From Bog-473 sp963719485 (lineage in GTDB: Bacteria > Actinomycetota > Acidimicrobiia > Acidimicrobiales > RAAP-2), in assembly GCA_963719485.1 (NCBI GenBank), contig OY970387.1:3286001-3350000 (forward strand): a stretch of 64,000 bases of DNA, in the 5' to 3' direction. Of the stretch, positions 51,055 to 60,167 are shown piece after piece. Below the pieces are notes generated by a model. It worked only from the letters and a program-made list of their open reading frames with translations, searched no databases and was not told the origin of the DNA. Each line of letters starts with the position of its first letter. Position 1 is the stretch's first letter. The position numbers and the translations under genes are program-made.

Positions 51055-51462
51055 TCAGGAAGCCAGGATCTTCGCTTTCTGCGCGTCGAACTCGGCCTCG
51101 GTGATCACGCCTTGTGACTTGAGATCAGCCAGTTTCGCCAGATCGTCAGCGGTGCTCGTACCCGAAGTCCCCGCGGCCTCTCGCACTGCTTGGTCGAACG
51201 CGTCTTGTTGCTGGGCCGCTTCTTTCGCCGCCCTCTCTTGCATCTTGCCGCCGCGGGCGATGAGGTAGATGAACACCCCGAGGAATGGGAGGACGATGAC
51301 GAAGATGACCCAGAGGGCCTTCACCCAGCCTCCAATGTCGTGGCTGCGGAAGATGTCGACGAACACCGTGATCAACAGCCAGATCCAGATGAAGAAGAGG
51401 AAGAAGTACAGCATCGTCAGGAAGATGTCGAGGATCGGATATTGGTAGCTGGCGGCAAGCAT
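51055..51462 (-). CDS. Membrane protein with PLDc_N and C-terminal SHOCT domain
   Basis: 135 residues. Two membrane segments (about 8-35 and 46-68; WIWLLITVFVDIFRSHDIGGWVKALWVIFVIVLPFLGVFIYLIARGG is the PLDc_N signature) and a C-terminal SHOCT motif (DDLAKLADLKSQGVITEAEFDAQKAKILAS). SHOCT domains are short oligomerisation modules. First-listed of a group of four genes on the minus strand sharing SHOCT or small membrane features. Confidence 0.88.
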   Translation of the reverse strand: MLAASYQYPILDIFLTMLYFFLFFIWIWLLITVFVDIFRSHDIGGWVKALWVIFVIVLPFLGVFIYLIARGGKMQERAAKEAAQQQDAFDQAVREAAGTSGTSTADDLAKLADLKSQGVITEAEFDAQKAKILAS

Positions 51463-51503
51463 TGTCTCTCTTTTCTGTCAATAGGTGGTTGCAGCAGGCG
51501 TCG

Positions 51504-51869
51504 CTATACGCGGCGTCGTGTCCGCATCCAGTTGAAGTTCAGGATCGTCGTGATGATGCCGAACACTGCTCCGGTGCCTCCGAGAAGCAGGCCTCGGCCG
51601 GGGTCCCTCGAGCCGCTGGCGCGAGTTGCCGCCGTGAGACCGAACACCGTTCCGGTGATTGTGGTGAGGGAGGTCATGAAGAACAGGCCCAATCCGCGTG
51701 CCGGAGCCCGCTCCCTCCGATCGGCCAGTCGAAGCAGCGTGAGAAAGCCCATTCCGGACAATGCGATGGAGGCGACCCCGAGCAGGTGCACCGAGTCGTC
51801 CCGATCCTCAAGGATCGGGGCATCTCCGTCGATGACGTCCGAGACCTCTTCACTGCGCTCGGAGGTCAT
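51504..51869 (-). CDS. Small membrane protein in the SHOCT cluster
   Basis: 121 residues. An acidic N-terminal part (TSERSEEVSDVIDGDAPILEDRDD) then three hydrophobic segments (LLGVASIALSGMGFLTLL, GLGLFFMTSLTTITGTVFGLTAA, LLLGGTGAVFGIITTILNF). Unknown family. It lies 41 bp upstream of the PLDc_N-SHOCT gene in the same direction. Confidence 0.65.
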   Translation of the reverse strand: MTSERSEEVSDVIDGDAPILEDRDDSVHLLGVASIALSGMGFLTLLRLADRRERAPARGLGLFFMTSLTTITGTVFGLTAATRASGSRDPGRGLLLGGTGAVFGIITTILNFNWMRTRRRV

Positions 51870-51906
51870 GTCGGCGTCGTCTCTTCTTGCGGACTCGGGG
51901 CCTTCT

Positions 51907-52197
51907 TCAAGACGCCAGGACCTTGGCCTTCTGAGCTTGAAACTCGGCCTCGGTGAGGATGCCCTGGGACTTGAGCTCGGCGAGATCCTTCAACTGCTTG
52001 ATCGGGTCCGGCGCCGGCGCTGCGGGAGGCGGTGCCGGCGCGTACTGAGGCTGTTGCGCGTATTGAGGTTGTTGCGCGTACTGCTGGTCCTCCTGCTGGG
52101 CCCACCGATTCTGTTGACGACGTGAGACGCGGTTCGACACGGCGGTGGCCGTCCCGGCAATGGCTGCGGTACGAGCGATACCTCGCAAGAGCGGCAT
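51907..52197 (-). CDS. SHOCT-domain protein
   Basis: 96 residues. N-terminal Ala/Arg helix (RGIARTAAIAGTATAVSNRVSRRQQNRW), a Gln/Tyr/Pro linker with three QYAQQPQYA-like repeats, and a C-terminal SHOCT motif PIKQLKDLAELKSQGILTEAEFQAQKAKVLAS. The tail is nearly the same as that of the neighbouring PLDc_N protein, suggesting co-assembly. Confidence 0.85.
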   Translation of the reverse strand: MPLLRGIARTAAIAGTATAVSNRVSRRQQNRWAQQEDQQYAQQPQYAQQPQYAPAPPPAAPAPDPIKQLKDLAELKSQGILTEAEFQAQKAKVLAS

Positions 52198-52233
52198 GTC
52201 AGTCCTTTCTTCGTAAAATCGGTGAACGGCAGG

Positions 52234-52671
52234 TCAACTCTCGGCGGCGTCGAGCGCAGCAACGAGGTCGTCCTGTGGGATGTAGCCGGCGGCGACGAGC
52301 TCTGCCTCGCCCCTTCGCAGGGCCTGGACGAAGGGCGCTGCCCACCGGTTCTCGAAGATCAAAATCCCAGCTGAAGACCCTGGTTGGAGCGCTCCTGCCG
52401 CCTCGGACAGATCGCCCTCGGAAAGCAGACCCGATGACGCGCCGGCGAAGACGGCAAGATCAAATTGCCCGTCCCGGTCGATGTCCTGAAGGTCGAGCGC
52501 TTTCATCGAGCCGTCGGAGTCCCGCCTCACGAACATCAGATCGAGGATGCGGATGACACCGCGGTCGACCAACTCGAGCAGAGTCGCGAATCCTTCGCCC
52601 GTCATCTTGTTGCCTGGAAACTCGACGATCAGGTAACTGATCGGACCCAAGGCGTCCACACTGTCTGACAT
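52234..52671 (-). CDS. DUF6325-family protein
   Basis: 145 residues. DALGPISYLIVEFPGNKMTGEGFATLLELVDRGVIRILDLMFVRRDSDGSMKALDL and SEAAGALQPGSSAGILIFENRWAAPFVQALRRGEAELVAAGYIP match the DUF6325/membrane-associated stress family that often travels with SHOCT genes in actinobacteria. Head of the four-gene minus-strand cluster. Confidence 0.85.
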   Translation of the reverse strand: MSDSVDALGPISYLIVEFPGNKMTGEGFATLLELVDRGVIRILDLMFVRRDSDGSMKALDLQDIDRDGQFDLAVFAGASSGLLSEGDLSEAAGALQPGSSAGILIFENRWAAPFVQALRRGEAELVAAGYIPQDDLVAALDAAES

Positions 52672-53112
52672 CGTGACGCGACCCTCCCCGTCGTTGGTGC
52701 TCCGTGCGAAAACTACTCCGATGCGACGTGGGACGCCATCGTGACCGTCCAGACCCTCAGGTCCGCCCCAGCTTCCGGGTGAGTCGGATGGGTGCTTCGT
52801 TCCTTGGCCGACAGTTCAAAGGTGACAGCGACGTCCGGCGGTCCGATTCCGACCGGCGCGATCCGGGTTCCCGCAATTCGGCTGCGGGCCCTCTGCCCAA
52901 CCGGGCATGACGCGGCCTAAAGGATCCTGCGCGTGCGTTTGCGGGAGTTGCGACGCCGGCCGGGCATCTCGATCGTCAGTTGTTGTCGGAGGGTTGTGGG
53001 CCCAGGGTACGAAAGGCCCTATGGAAGGTCGGAGGCGCCCGGCAGAATCGCTGTAGGCGGGTTCCGGCACACCATCGTGGTGGCCTCCGATTGGGAGGGT
53101 GCATCGAACACC
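52672..53112. other. Gene-free stretch between the SHOCT cluster and a small plus-strand gene
   Basis: About 440 bp containing the divergent upstream regions of DUF6325 and the 120-residue protein. No additional coding frame with support; no clear promoter elements identified. Confidence 0.35.
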
Positions 53113-53475
53113 ATGGATAAGACAGACACCACACAGCAGTGGCTCTTGGCGGCGGCAGGCGACCTGCGCCGGGTGACGAAAGCGGAGAGCAGGTTCTCCG
53201 CGGCGATGAGCGTGAACCACGTCACCATGCTGGCGGCCGCGGACGAACTCGAGGCGGCGACGAGGGAGGCGACGACCTGGATGGCAGGGAATCCCTGCCC
53301 CGACCTCGAGCTCGCCGGGCGAGTGGACCTGATGCTCAGTACGTGCGCCGAGGTCGCGGTCACGGCGGAGCGGGCGCTTTGCAATCCGACGGCGGACATC
53401 GAGGCGGTGTTCGGGCGGCTCGGCGACCTCCTGGCCATCATCGACTTCCACTCGGAGACGTTGGACGCCTGGTAG
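53113..53475 (+). CDS. Hypothetical helical protein (120 aa)
   Basis: QQWLLAAAGDLRRVTKAESRFSAAMSVNHVTMLAAADELEAATREATTWMAGNPCPDLELAGRVDLMLSTCAEVAVTAERALCN is strongly helical, without signal peptide or membrane segment. The in-frame extension upstream to 52933 looks non-coding. ATG 53113 lacks a strong ribosome-binding site. Function unknown; it converges on the GH92 gene, 17 bp between stops. Confidence 0.6.
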   Translation: MDKTDTTQQWLLAAAGDLRRVTKAESRFSAAMSVNHVTMLAAADELEAATREATTWMAGNPCPDLELAGRVDLMLSTCAEVAVTAERALCNPTADIEAVFGRLGDLLAIIDFHSETLDAW

Positions 53476-53492
53476 GAGCCGCTGGCGCAGCG

Positions 53493-56261
53493 TCAGTGCA
53501 GGGCCTGGACGTCGACGACGACGGGCGGCAGGGCCAGGCCAGTGGTGGTGCTCAGGTTGACGCGGAGCGAGTAGGACCCGGTCGCCGGAGCGGTGACACT
53601 GAGCGGTTGACTGATGGGCCGGGGCGGGCCGCATCCGGTGGCGCTGCCGTGCACCGGCGCCAGCGCCAAGGTTCCTGAGGAGGGCGCCACCATCACCCCG
53701 CCGGGAGCGACCACGGCCTGCCAGCGGACCGTGACCGCCTGGTCACCGGCCAACGCCACGCCGAGTTGGATGGTGGCCGGTTGCCCGGCCGTTGCACTCG
53801 TCGCCCCGCTCGGCACTGCGAACCCGACGGCCGGGAGCTGACCCGTCCCGAACGAAGGCGGTCGGACAGCGGGGGACGAGCCCCAGGTGGTGTCGGGCGT
53901 GCTGGACAAGGTGTAGTGCAGGTTCCCGCCCGACGTGAGCGCCGAGGCGGGGAGCCAGGGAAGGTCCCAGGTTCCGGCGGGGGAGCGGGGCTTGGTTTCG
54001 CCGGAGCAGAGTGCGTCGCCGGTGGCGGGCGGGGTGACTCCCGCGACCGTCAGCGCGCGGACGTACGGGCGGGAAGCGGCAGCCTCTGGGGCCCGCTCGA
54101 CCAGGCGGCGGCCGTCGGCGAGTGTGATCGACACGGACGGGAAGAGCGGGCTGGCCAGCGCCAGGTCCGACACGCCGGGCGTCACCGGGAACATGCCGAG
54201 GGCGGCCCAGACGTACCAGGAGGAGAGGGCGCCCAGGTCGTCGTTGCCCGGCTCGTCGACCGGAGCGTCCGCGTATTCGGTGTCCGCAATGGCGCGCACG
54301 GTCCGCTGGGTCTGGTCCGGCGCTCCGAAGTAGTCGAATTCCCATGGCGCCCACTCGTCGGGCTCGTTGCCCGACCAGTCCTCGGGGACGTCCCTGGTCG
54401 CGTTGAGGGAGCGCATGAACGTCTGGAGCCTGGTGGCGGCGGTGGCGTCGCCACCCATCAGCGAGGAGAGGGCAGCCAGGTCCTGCGGAACGGACCACGT
54501 GTACTGCACGGCATTGCCCTCCTCGAAACCCGTCTGGCCGCCCGGTTCGAGCTGCGAGGCCTCGAACGCCGCGCCCGGAGGGAAGCTGCCGTCCGTGCCG
54601 CGCGCCTGAATAGAACCCGTCGCCGGATTGAACAGGTATTCCCAATTGGCCGCGCGCCGGCTCATGGTGGAGGCCAGCGAGACGTCGTGCTCGGCAGTCG
54701 CGATCCGCGCGATGGCGAAGTCGTCGATGGCGTATTCGAGCGTGACCGAGCCTCCGATCGAGTAGTCGATGGAGGTCAAGTCCAGCGAGCCCGCATTGAC
54801 GTAGTGCTGAGCGAGGTACTGGCTGAGGTACTGGCGCTCGATCTCGAGGCCATGGGGGGTCTCGTTCTGCGTCGCTCCCTTGACCATGTAGGTGAGTGCC
54901 GAAGCGACGTCGAAGTTGCGGACGCCCATGGCATAAGCGTCGGCGATGATGGGATCGGCGGAGTCACCGTTCATCTGGGACTCGTCCCCGCCGACGATGG
55001 CCCACTTGGGGAGCCAGCCGGTCTGTTCTGCGTCGTCCACGAGCGACTGGACCATGTCCCCGACGGTGCGGGGAGCGAGCAGGGACTCGAGCTGGACTTC
55101 ACTGCGGTAGATGTCCCACTCGGAGAAGTTCGCGTACTCCTCGCGGTGATCCGCCGCGTGGACCTTCCCGTCGGTCCCGGCGTACTTGCCGTTCACGTCG
55201 GAGACCACGTTGGGGAAGAGGAGGGAGTGGTACAGCGCCGTCTCGAACGTGTGCTCTTGCGCCATGGTGCCGCCCCGGACGGCGATGCGCCCGAGGAGGG
55301 CGTTCCAGTGACCCTGTGCCTGGGCGCTCACCCGCGGCACCGACCAGCCCGGATCCTCCGTACGCAGGTTCTGCAGCGCGTCCTGCGTGCTGACGAAGGA
55401 GATGCCGACCTTCATGAGCACCTGCCGCTCCCTGGTTGTATCGAACGTGACGAACGAGCCACACGCGGTCCCCGAGCATTCGGCGGAACCCGAGGTGGTC
55501 GCCGAGCTGCTCCACGTCCCCGCCGACGAGAACGGCCGGTCGAAGAGTGCGGCGAAGTGCAGGGTGTAGCTGGTACCGGTGCCACAGAACTGACCGCTCG
55601 ACACTTGGCCCTCGACTTCGTTGCGACCGACGACCTGCACGCTGGCGGCGGTGACCGGGTTGGTGCTGTCCGCCACCTTGAACAGCACGTTGGACTGGGT
55701 TCCGGGCGGGAAGTCGAAGCTCGAGACGCCCGACCGGGTCGTGACGGCCAGAGAGACCGAGATGGGCGACTGCCCTCCGAGCTCCACGTGATAACGGCCG
55801 GGAGAGGCGTGCTCCTGCCGGTGCGAGAACTGGGCGACCGCGGCGGCGGGCGAGGTGATCGCTCCCACGGTGGGCAGTATCGGGACGTCCTGATAGGAGG
55901 GGCACCCGGTCCCACTCAAATGGGTCAGGCTGAAGCCGCTGATCTCCGAGTCGTCGTAGGCGTAGCCACCACCGGCCTGGACCGTGTTCGGGCTGGTGTC
56001 GGGGCTCCACTGGATCATGCCGAACGGGAGGTCAGCTCCGGGGAATTCGCCGATGGTCCCGGGGCTGACGGGCCCGGTCGCGGTGCCGTCGAGCGGATGG
56101 ACGAGGACCGCCGGGTCGGCGACGCCGGTGGAGGGCGGTTGGTCACCCGAGGCAGGGAGCGGAGACTCGGCGACGGCCGCAGGCAACACGCCCAGTAGGG
56201 CCAGCACCGCCGCGGTGACGACCGGCGCGCGGCGCCTTCGCAGACGGGCTTCACCGGTCAT
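53493..56261 (-). CDS. Secreted GH92 alpha-mannosidase
   Basis: 922 residues. A signal peptide follows RLRRRRAPVVTAAVLALLGVLPAAVA. The GH92 N-terminal beta-domain (FPGADLPFGMIQWSPDT...) and catalytic (alpha/alpha)6 domain show the family landmarks: SEWDIYRSEVQLESLLAP, GGDESQMNGDSADPIIADAYAMG, GYLPK-type WLPKWAIV, and PGNDDLGALSSWYVWAALGMFPVTPG. A C-terminal Ig-like beta extension (about 780-922) is extra. GH92 enzymes are calcium-dependent exo-mannosidases acting on alpha-mannans or N-glycans. Upstream in-frame codons overlap the exonuclease gene antisense and are not used. Probably nutrient acquisition; it stands alone. Confidence 0.9.
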   Translation of the reverse strand: MTGEARLRRRRAPVVTAAVLALLGVLPAAVAESPLPASGDQPPSTGVADPAVLVHPLDGTATGPVSPGTIGEFPGADLPFGMIQWSPDTSPNTVQAGGGYAYDDSEISGFSLTHLSGTGCPSYQDVPILPTVGAITSPAAAVAQFSHRQEHASPGRYHVELGGQSPISVSLAVTTRSGVSSFDFPPGTQSNVLFKVADSTNPVTAASVQVVGRNEVEGQVSSGQFCGTGTSYTLHFAALFDRPFSSAGTWSSSATTSGSAECSGTACGSFVTFDTTRERQVLMKVGISFVSTQDALQNLRTEDPGWSVPRVSAQAQGHWNALLGRIAVRGGTMAQEHTFETALYHSLLFPNVVSDVNGKYAGTDGKVHAADHREEYANFSEWDIYRSEVQLESLLAPRTVGDMVQSLVDDAEQTGWLPKWAIVGGDESQMNGDSADPIIADAYAMGVRNFDVASALTYMVKGATQNETPHGLEIERQYLSQYLAQHYVNAGSLDLTSIDYSIGGSVTLEYAIDDFAIARIATAEHDVSLASTMSRRAANWEYLFNPATGSIQARGTDGSFPPGAAFEASQLEPGGQTGFEEGNAVQYTWSVPQDLAALSSLMGGDATAATRLQTFMRSLNATRDVPEDWSGNEPDEWAPWEFDYFGAPDQTQRTVRAIADTEYADAPVDEPGNDDLGALSSWYVWAALGMFPVTPGVSDLALASPLFPSVSITLADGRRLVERAPEAAASRPYVRALTVAGVTPPATGDALCSGETKPRSPAGTWDLPWLPASALTSGGNLHYTLSSTPDTTWGSSPAVRPPSFGTGQLPAVGFAVPSGATSATAGQPATIQLGVALAGDQAVTVRWQAVVAPGGVMVAPSSGTLALAPVHGSATGCGPPRPISQPLSVTAPATGSYSLRVNLSTTTGLALPPVVVDVQALH

Positions 56262-56369
56262 CGGGATGACCGTAGCAACGGAGCCTGCGAGACGAACGGC
56301 CGGCACAAGGTGACACGGGCACGGGGATCGGCGCAGGCAGGATCCGCGGCCCGGACACACCCCGCTGCC

Positions 56370-57101
56370 ATGCTCGGTGTCGTGAATGCATGGCCGGCCG
56401 GCGAAGTGCTGGGACTCGACTTCGAGACGACGGGGATCGACCGCTTCAACGACGTTCCGGTGTCCTATGCGCTCGTGTCGGTGACGGAGGGGGTGGTGAC
56501 CAGGAGCTGGTCGGGTCTGATCGACCCTGGTCGTCCGATCCCGCCGGAGGCCACGGCGGTGCACGGCATCTCGACGGAGCGTGCGCGGGATGAGGGCATG
56601 CCGCTGCGCGAGGGGATTGCGCTGGTGTCCGACGCAGTGGTCGCGGCATCTCGGCGCGGCGTCCCCCTGGTCGGGATGAAGCTCGACTACGACCTCACCA
56701 TCTTGGAGACGCAGGCTCGGGAGCTGTGCGGATGGGGCCCCGTCGAGAGGGGATGGTGTGGGCCCGTGCTCGACGCCGTCGTGATCGACCGCCACTTCGA
56801 CCCCGAGCGCAAGGGCAGGCGCACGCTCGTCGACCTGTGCGCGCACTACGGGATCGAGATCGCCAATGCACACGATGCCACGGTGGATGCGACAGCCTCC
56901 ATCGAGGTCGTGTTCGCTCTCGCCGTGCGCTACCACGCCCTGTGGAAGTGCGATCTCATGCGGCTCCACGACGACCAGATCGACTGGCACCGGGAGTGGA
57001 CCGAGAGCTACGCCTCCTGGCGCCTCTCGGAGGGGAAGATCCCCGTCGACCCCCGCGACTACGTGTGGCCCGTCGCCCCGGCGGTGCTGCCGGCGGCCTG
57101 A
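56370..57101 (+). CDS. DnaQ-like DEDD 3'-5' exonuclease
   Basis: 243 residues. ExoI LGLDFETTGID (Asp-Glu), ExoII with VPLVGMKLDYDLTIL, and ExoIII HDATVDATASIEVVFAL (DEDDh) as in DNA polymerase III epsilon-like proteins. VHGISTERARDEG is the typical HGI segment. A C-terminal extension of about 60 residues (HREWTESYASWRLSEGKIPVDPRDYVWP) is common in actinobacterial members. GTG 56382 could also initiate. It may serve repair or RNA-turnover trimming. Confidence 0.9.
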   Translation: MLGVVNAWPAGEVLGLDFETTGIDRFNDVPVSYALVSVTEGVVTRSWSGLIDPGRPIPPEATAVHGISTERARDEGMPLREGIALVSDAVVAASRRGVPLVGMKLDYDLTILETQARELCGWGPVERGWCGPVLDAVVIDRHFDPERKGRRTLVDLCAHYGIEIANAHDATVDATASIEVVFALAVRYHALWKCDLMRLHDDQIDWHREWTESYASWRLSEGKIPVDPRDYVWPVAPAVLPAA

Positions 57102-57108
57102 AGCCCGA

Positions 57109-57963
57109 TCAGGTCTTCAGCAGGTCCCACACCATCTGGATGCCCTCGTTCTCGGCGAGGACGACCTTGGCGGGGTGTTTCTTGTCGATGTGACCGACGA
57201 GCCCGTTGTAGACCGAATAGCCGATCAGCTCTTGGAGCCGGCGCGGGAAGGTCTTGACCAGCGCGGGCGGGATGCCCAATTGTTGATTCTCCTGCTGGCG
57301 GATGTAACCGGCGCAGTAGTTCATGGCGATGCCCACCCGGCGGACATCGGTGTGATTGGTGCCACCCCCGTGCCACAGGCTCCCGACCCAGACGAGGACG
57401 CTGCCCTTGGGCATCTCGGCCGGGATGGTCTCGTAGAGCTCGAGCGGATTCGGCGCTTCGTCGAGCAGATGGCTCCCCGGGACGAGTCTGGTCGCCCCGT
57501 TCTCCTCGGTGAAGTCGGTGATCGCCCACATGGTGTTGCAGATGATCGGCACGTGGGGACGGGTGAGCGGGATCAGCTGGTCGTCCGCGTGGATGGGCTG
57601 GGCCTGCTCGTCGGGCCCGATGGCGATGGACGAGAGCGACGAGATCAGGAGCCCGGGGTCGAGCACCGCTTCGACGACGGGCAGCACGTTGGGGTGCACC
57701 GGAATCTTCTCGAAGGTGGCGCCGTGGACGAGCAGGTTGTACACCCGCATGGTGTGCACCCCCTCGAAGAGGTTGTCGGCCGGGACGGTGCCGAGGTCGT
57801 GCTCCAGCTTGAGCAACGCCTCGTCGATCTCGTCCACCAGCTCCGGCTCGATGGCGTCGGGGAGGACGGTGTAGCCGTCCTCGGCGATCCGCCTGAGGTG
57901 GGCCGGGAGGTCGGGGAGCGGGCTGACCCCGCCGCCTCCGGGTTGGCTCTCGTTGGGTGCCAC
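57109..57963 (-). CDS. Phytanoyl-CoA dioxygenase (PhyH)-family Fe(II)/2-oxoglutarate oxygenase
   Basis: 284 residues. The iron triad is visible: HAD in QPIHADDQLIPLTRPHVP (about 118-120) and a distal His in LWHGGGTNHTDVRRVGIAMNY (about 202), with the 2-oxoglutarate-binding Arg in RRVG. PhyH-type enzymes hydroxylate small molecules or acyl-CoA thioesters; substrate unknown. It converges with the exonuclease gene (7 bp between stops). Confidence 0.9.
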   Translation of the reverse strand: MAPNESQPGGGGVSPLPDLPAHLRRIAEDGYTVLPDAIEPELVDEIDEALLKLEHDLGTVPADNLFEGVHTMRVYNLLVHGATFEKIPVHPNVLPVVEAVLDPGLLISSLSSIAIGPDEQAQPIHADDQLIPLTRPHVPIICNTMWAITDFTEENGATRLVPGSHLLDEAPNPLELYETIPAEMPKGSVLVWVGSLWHGGGTNHTDVRRVGIAMNYCAGYIRQQENQQLGIPPALVKTFPRRLQELIGYSVYNGLVGHIDKKHPAKVVLAENEGIQMVWDLLKT

Positions 57964-58061
57964 AGGCGCAATTGTAGGGAGGATCCACCCGTTCCCGCCG
58001 GGGGAGCGGCCGCCGGGGGAGCCCGGGGGTGAATTGGCCTGGTGGTAAGGTCTTCGTCGAC

Positions 58062-58137
58062 GGGCCGTTGGCGCAGTTGGTAGCGCACTTGCATGACGCG
58101 CAAGGGGTCAGAGGTTCGAGTCCTCTACGGCCCACCA
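58062..58137 (+). tRNA. tRNA-Val (GAC)
   Basis: Acceptor GGGCCGT/ACGGCCC, D arm GCGC-AGTTGGTA-GCGC, anticodon stem CTTGC/GCAAG with loop ATGACGC (anticodon GAC), T arm around GTTCGAGTC. CCA is encoded (58135-58137). Confidence 0.95.
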
Positions 58138-58641
58138 CTCGAAGACCCTGATCAGAAAGTAGTTTCTCGACTCAGTCGTCGAGGGGAGTGCGGAGCACCC
58201 TGCATCCGATGCTCCCGTCTTACTATCAGGCGAGACATGTCAGTTCGGGTACGTCGTTTCCCTCCGTCCGTCGCGCAGCATTTGCAGCAGACCGAAGGCT
58301 CCGTTTCCTTCAGATACACGCCCGCATCGAATCTGGCCGGACGGCGACCTGCCCGACTCTCCTTGATGGAAACTCCCTATGAACACGTGCTCGTTGCCTT
58401 GACGCTTGGAGTTGACGACACTCTGAGTTATGTCCGCACCGGCGCTCGTGACGAAGGCGCTCGCGTTGCGCGAACCAATGTTCGCGAGTTGCTTGGCGCT
58501 CGCCACTGGGTTGTGACGCTCACCTGGAATGCCCAAGAGATAGCTATCGATGCACGCGATCAGGACGCCGATTCCTGACACGATCCTCGACGATTGTGTG
58601 TGCTCGTAGGACCGGTAGGGAAGGGTCAGCGGCGAGCGAAA
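58138..58641. other. Gene-free stretch after tRNA-Val
   Basis: About 500 bp with base composition less GC-rich than its surroundings. Frames on both strands lack recognisable domains. I looked for a repeat of the tRNA 3' end or an integrase fragment and found neither by eye. Confidence 0.35.
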
Positions 58642-59136
58642 CTACCGTCCGGCAGACTCCGTCACGGTCACGCCGAGCTTGGTCAAGAAACTACGGTAGT
58701 CGGTCTGCACCCACTCCTCCGCCAGCCGGTCCTCGTGGTCGTACCTGAAGATACCGATCACTTCCCACTCGAGGTGTTGCCCAGAGGGCTCGACTGGTCC
58801 GATGGGCGAGTAGGTAAAGACCCCGGTGAAGTCACCGGAGAACGTGGTGCGTGCCGCCAGGAGGTTGCCGTCCACGATGATCTGCTCACGGACGAGGCGC
58901 AGCTCGCTGAACGCAGCGCGCAAGGACGCGAAGTAGGCCCGAAGTTCGTCGAATCCCAGGTCGCCGCCGGGTCCGTGGAAGACGTATTCGTCGGCGAAGT
59001 AGTCCCTCAGCTTCGCGTCGTCCTCACGGGCGATTGCCTCGTCGCCGATGCGAATCAGATGGTGGGCGAGCGGGCTGTGGGAAATGAAGCCTGGCACGGG
59101 TCCTCCCGCGTCACTCGGTCGTGCGATGGAGATCAT
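58642..59136 (-). CDS. SnoaL-like polyketide cyclase/NTF2-fold protein
   Basis: 164 residues. DEAIAREDDAKLRDYFADEYVFHGPGGDLGFDELRAYFASLRAAFSELRLVREQIIVDGNLLAARTTFSGDFTGVF and HLEWEVIGIFRYDHEDRLAEEWVQTDYRSFL fit the SnoaL ester-cyclase branch. It is translationally coupled to the aldo/keto reductase (4-bp overlap), suggesting action on a shared carbonyl compound. Confidence 0.88.
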   Translation of the reverse strand: MISIARPSDAGGPVPGFISHSPLAHHLIRIGDEAIAREDDAKLRDYFADEYVFHGPGGDLGFDELRAYFASLRAAFSELRLVREQIIVDGNLLAARTTFSGDFTGVFTYSPIGPVEPSGQHLEWEVIGIFRYDHEDRLAEEWVQTDYRSFLTKLGVTVTESAGR

Positions 59137-59996
59137 GGCCTTTGGGGGAGCATTGCAAGTGCTTCTTGGTCGAGCACCAAGTCTGCAGCGGCAAGATTCT
59201 GCTCCAAATGCGACAGCGACGAAGTTCCGGGGATGAGCAACACGGTTGGGGCCTGCTCGAGTAGCCAGGCGAGAGCGACTTGAGCCGGCGTCGCTCCGAG
59301 TCGATGAGCCGTAGCCTCGACGGAGGGTGAACGGAGAACCGGGTTCTCGGAATTGAAGGCGGAGCCCAACGGAAAGAATGGGACAAAGGGAACTCCATCA
59401 GACCGGCAAGCGTCGAAGACATCCGCTCCTGAGGTATCAGCCAAGTTGTAAGAATTCTGGACGCACGCGACGTCGATGAGAGATTGAGCGCTCCGGTACT
59501 GCTCCAAGTCGACGTTGCTCAATCCAATGTGCCCGATCAGGCCCTCGTGACGCAGGGCCTCCATGGCGTCCAGCTGCTCGGTGAGCAAAACGTCGGATTC
59601 TGGATGGCGACGCAGATTGACGATGGGGACCTGCTCCAAACGAAGCGATTCGAGATTGGCTTCGACTCCGGCTCGGAGTTGCTCGGGCCGTTGCGCAGCA
59701 TGCCACCGCCCCTTGTCGTCTCTTGCCGCCCCCACCTTCGACACAATCACCAAGTCCTCCGGATAGGGATACAGCGCCTCCCGCAGTAATTCGTTGGCCA
59801 CATCGGGTCCGTAGAACTGCGCTGTGTCGATGTGGTTCACCCCGGCGTCTCTCGCGCGACGAAGAACTCTCAACGCAACATCTCGATCCTTTGGCGGGCC
59901 GAACACACCCGGACCGGGGAGCTGCATTGCACCAAAGCCCATGCGGCGGACGAACCGGCCACCAAGGAGGACAGAGTCTTTGGGTTCTTTCGGCAT
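59133..59996 (-). CDS. Aldo/keto reductase
   Basis: 287 residues, (beta/alpha)8. The tetrad Asp and Tyr are in NHIDTAQFYGPDVANELLREAL, Lys in VIVSKVGAAR, and the His position near IVNLRRHPESD. The C-terminal NADPH site reads TPAQVALAWLLEQAPTVLLIPGTSSLSHLEQNL. It reduces aldehydes or ketones. First gene of a two-gene minus-strand operon with the SnoaL-like protein. Confidence 0.92.
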   Translation of the reverse strand: MPKEPKDSVLLGGRFVRRMGFGAMQLPGPGVFGPPKDRDVALRVLRRARDAGVNHIDTAQFYGPDVANELLREALYPYPEDLVIVSKVGAARDDKGRWHAAQRPEQLRAGVEANLESLRLEQVPIVNLRRHPESDVLLTEQLDAMEALRHEGLIGHIGLSNVDLEQYRSAQSLIDVACVQNSYNLADTSGADVFDACRSDGVPFVPFFPLGSAFNSENPVLRSPSVEATAHRLGATPAQVALAWLLEQAPTVLLIPGTSSLSHLEQNLAAADLVLDQEALAMLPQRP

Positions 59997-60167
59997 GCAC
60001 TTCGGTATACCTGGAACGATCGTCTATCGAGACAACACAGGCCTTGAGGCGGCTCGTCCAACTTCTTCTGTGGAATTGCGTGTAAGGAGAGCCTGCTCTC
60101 TGCGTGCCCTCGGCCGCGTCGCCGGGAAAGACGGTCGTTATCGATGTGCGCTGGCGTCTGGGAATGT

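Noticed and set aside
53766..56198. 810-residue plus-strand frame
   Set aside because: Antisense shadow of the GH92 gene, Arg/Gly-rich with no domain; typical of very GC-rich DNA. Similar long shadows at 18678-19814 and 15547-16683 were dropped for the same reason.
53493..56990. GH92 protein extended to 1165 residues
   Set aside because: The extra 243 N-terminal residues lie antisense to the exonuclease gene and precede a clear signal peptide at 56261.
58138..58578. Integrated element at tRNA-Val
   Set aside because: I found no repeat of the tRNA-Val 3' end nor an integrase fragment nearby.
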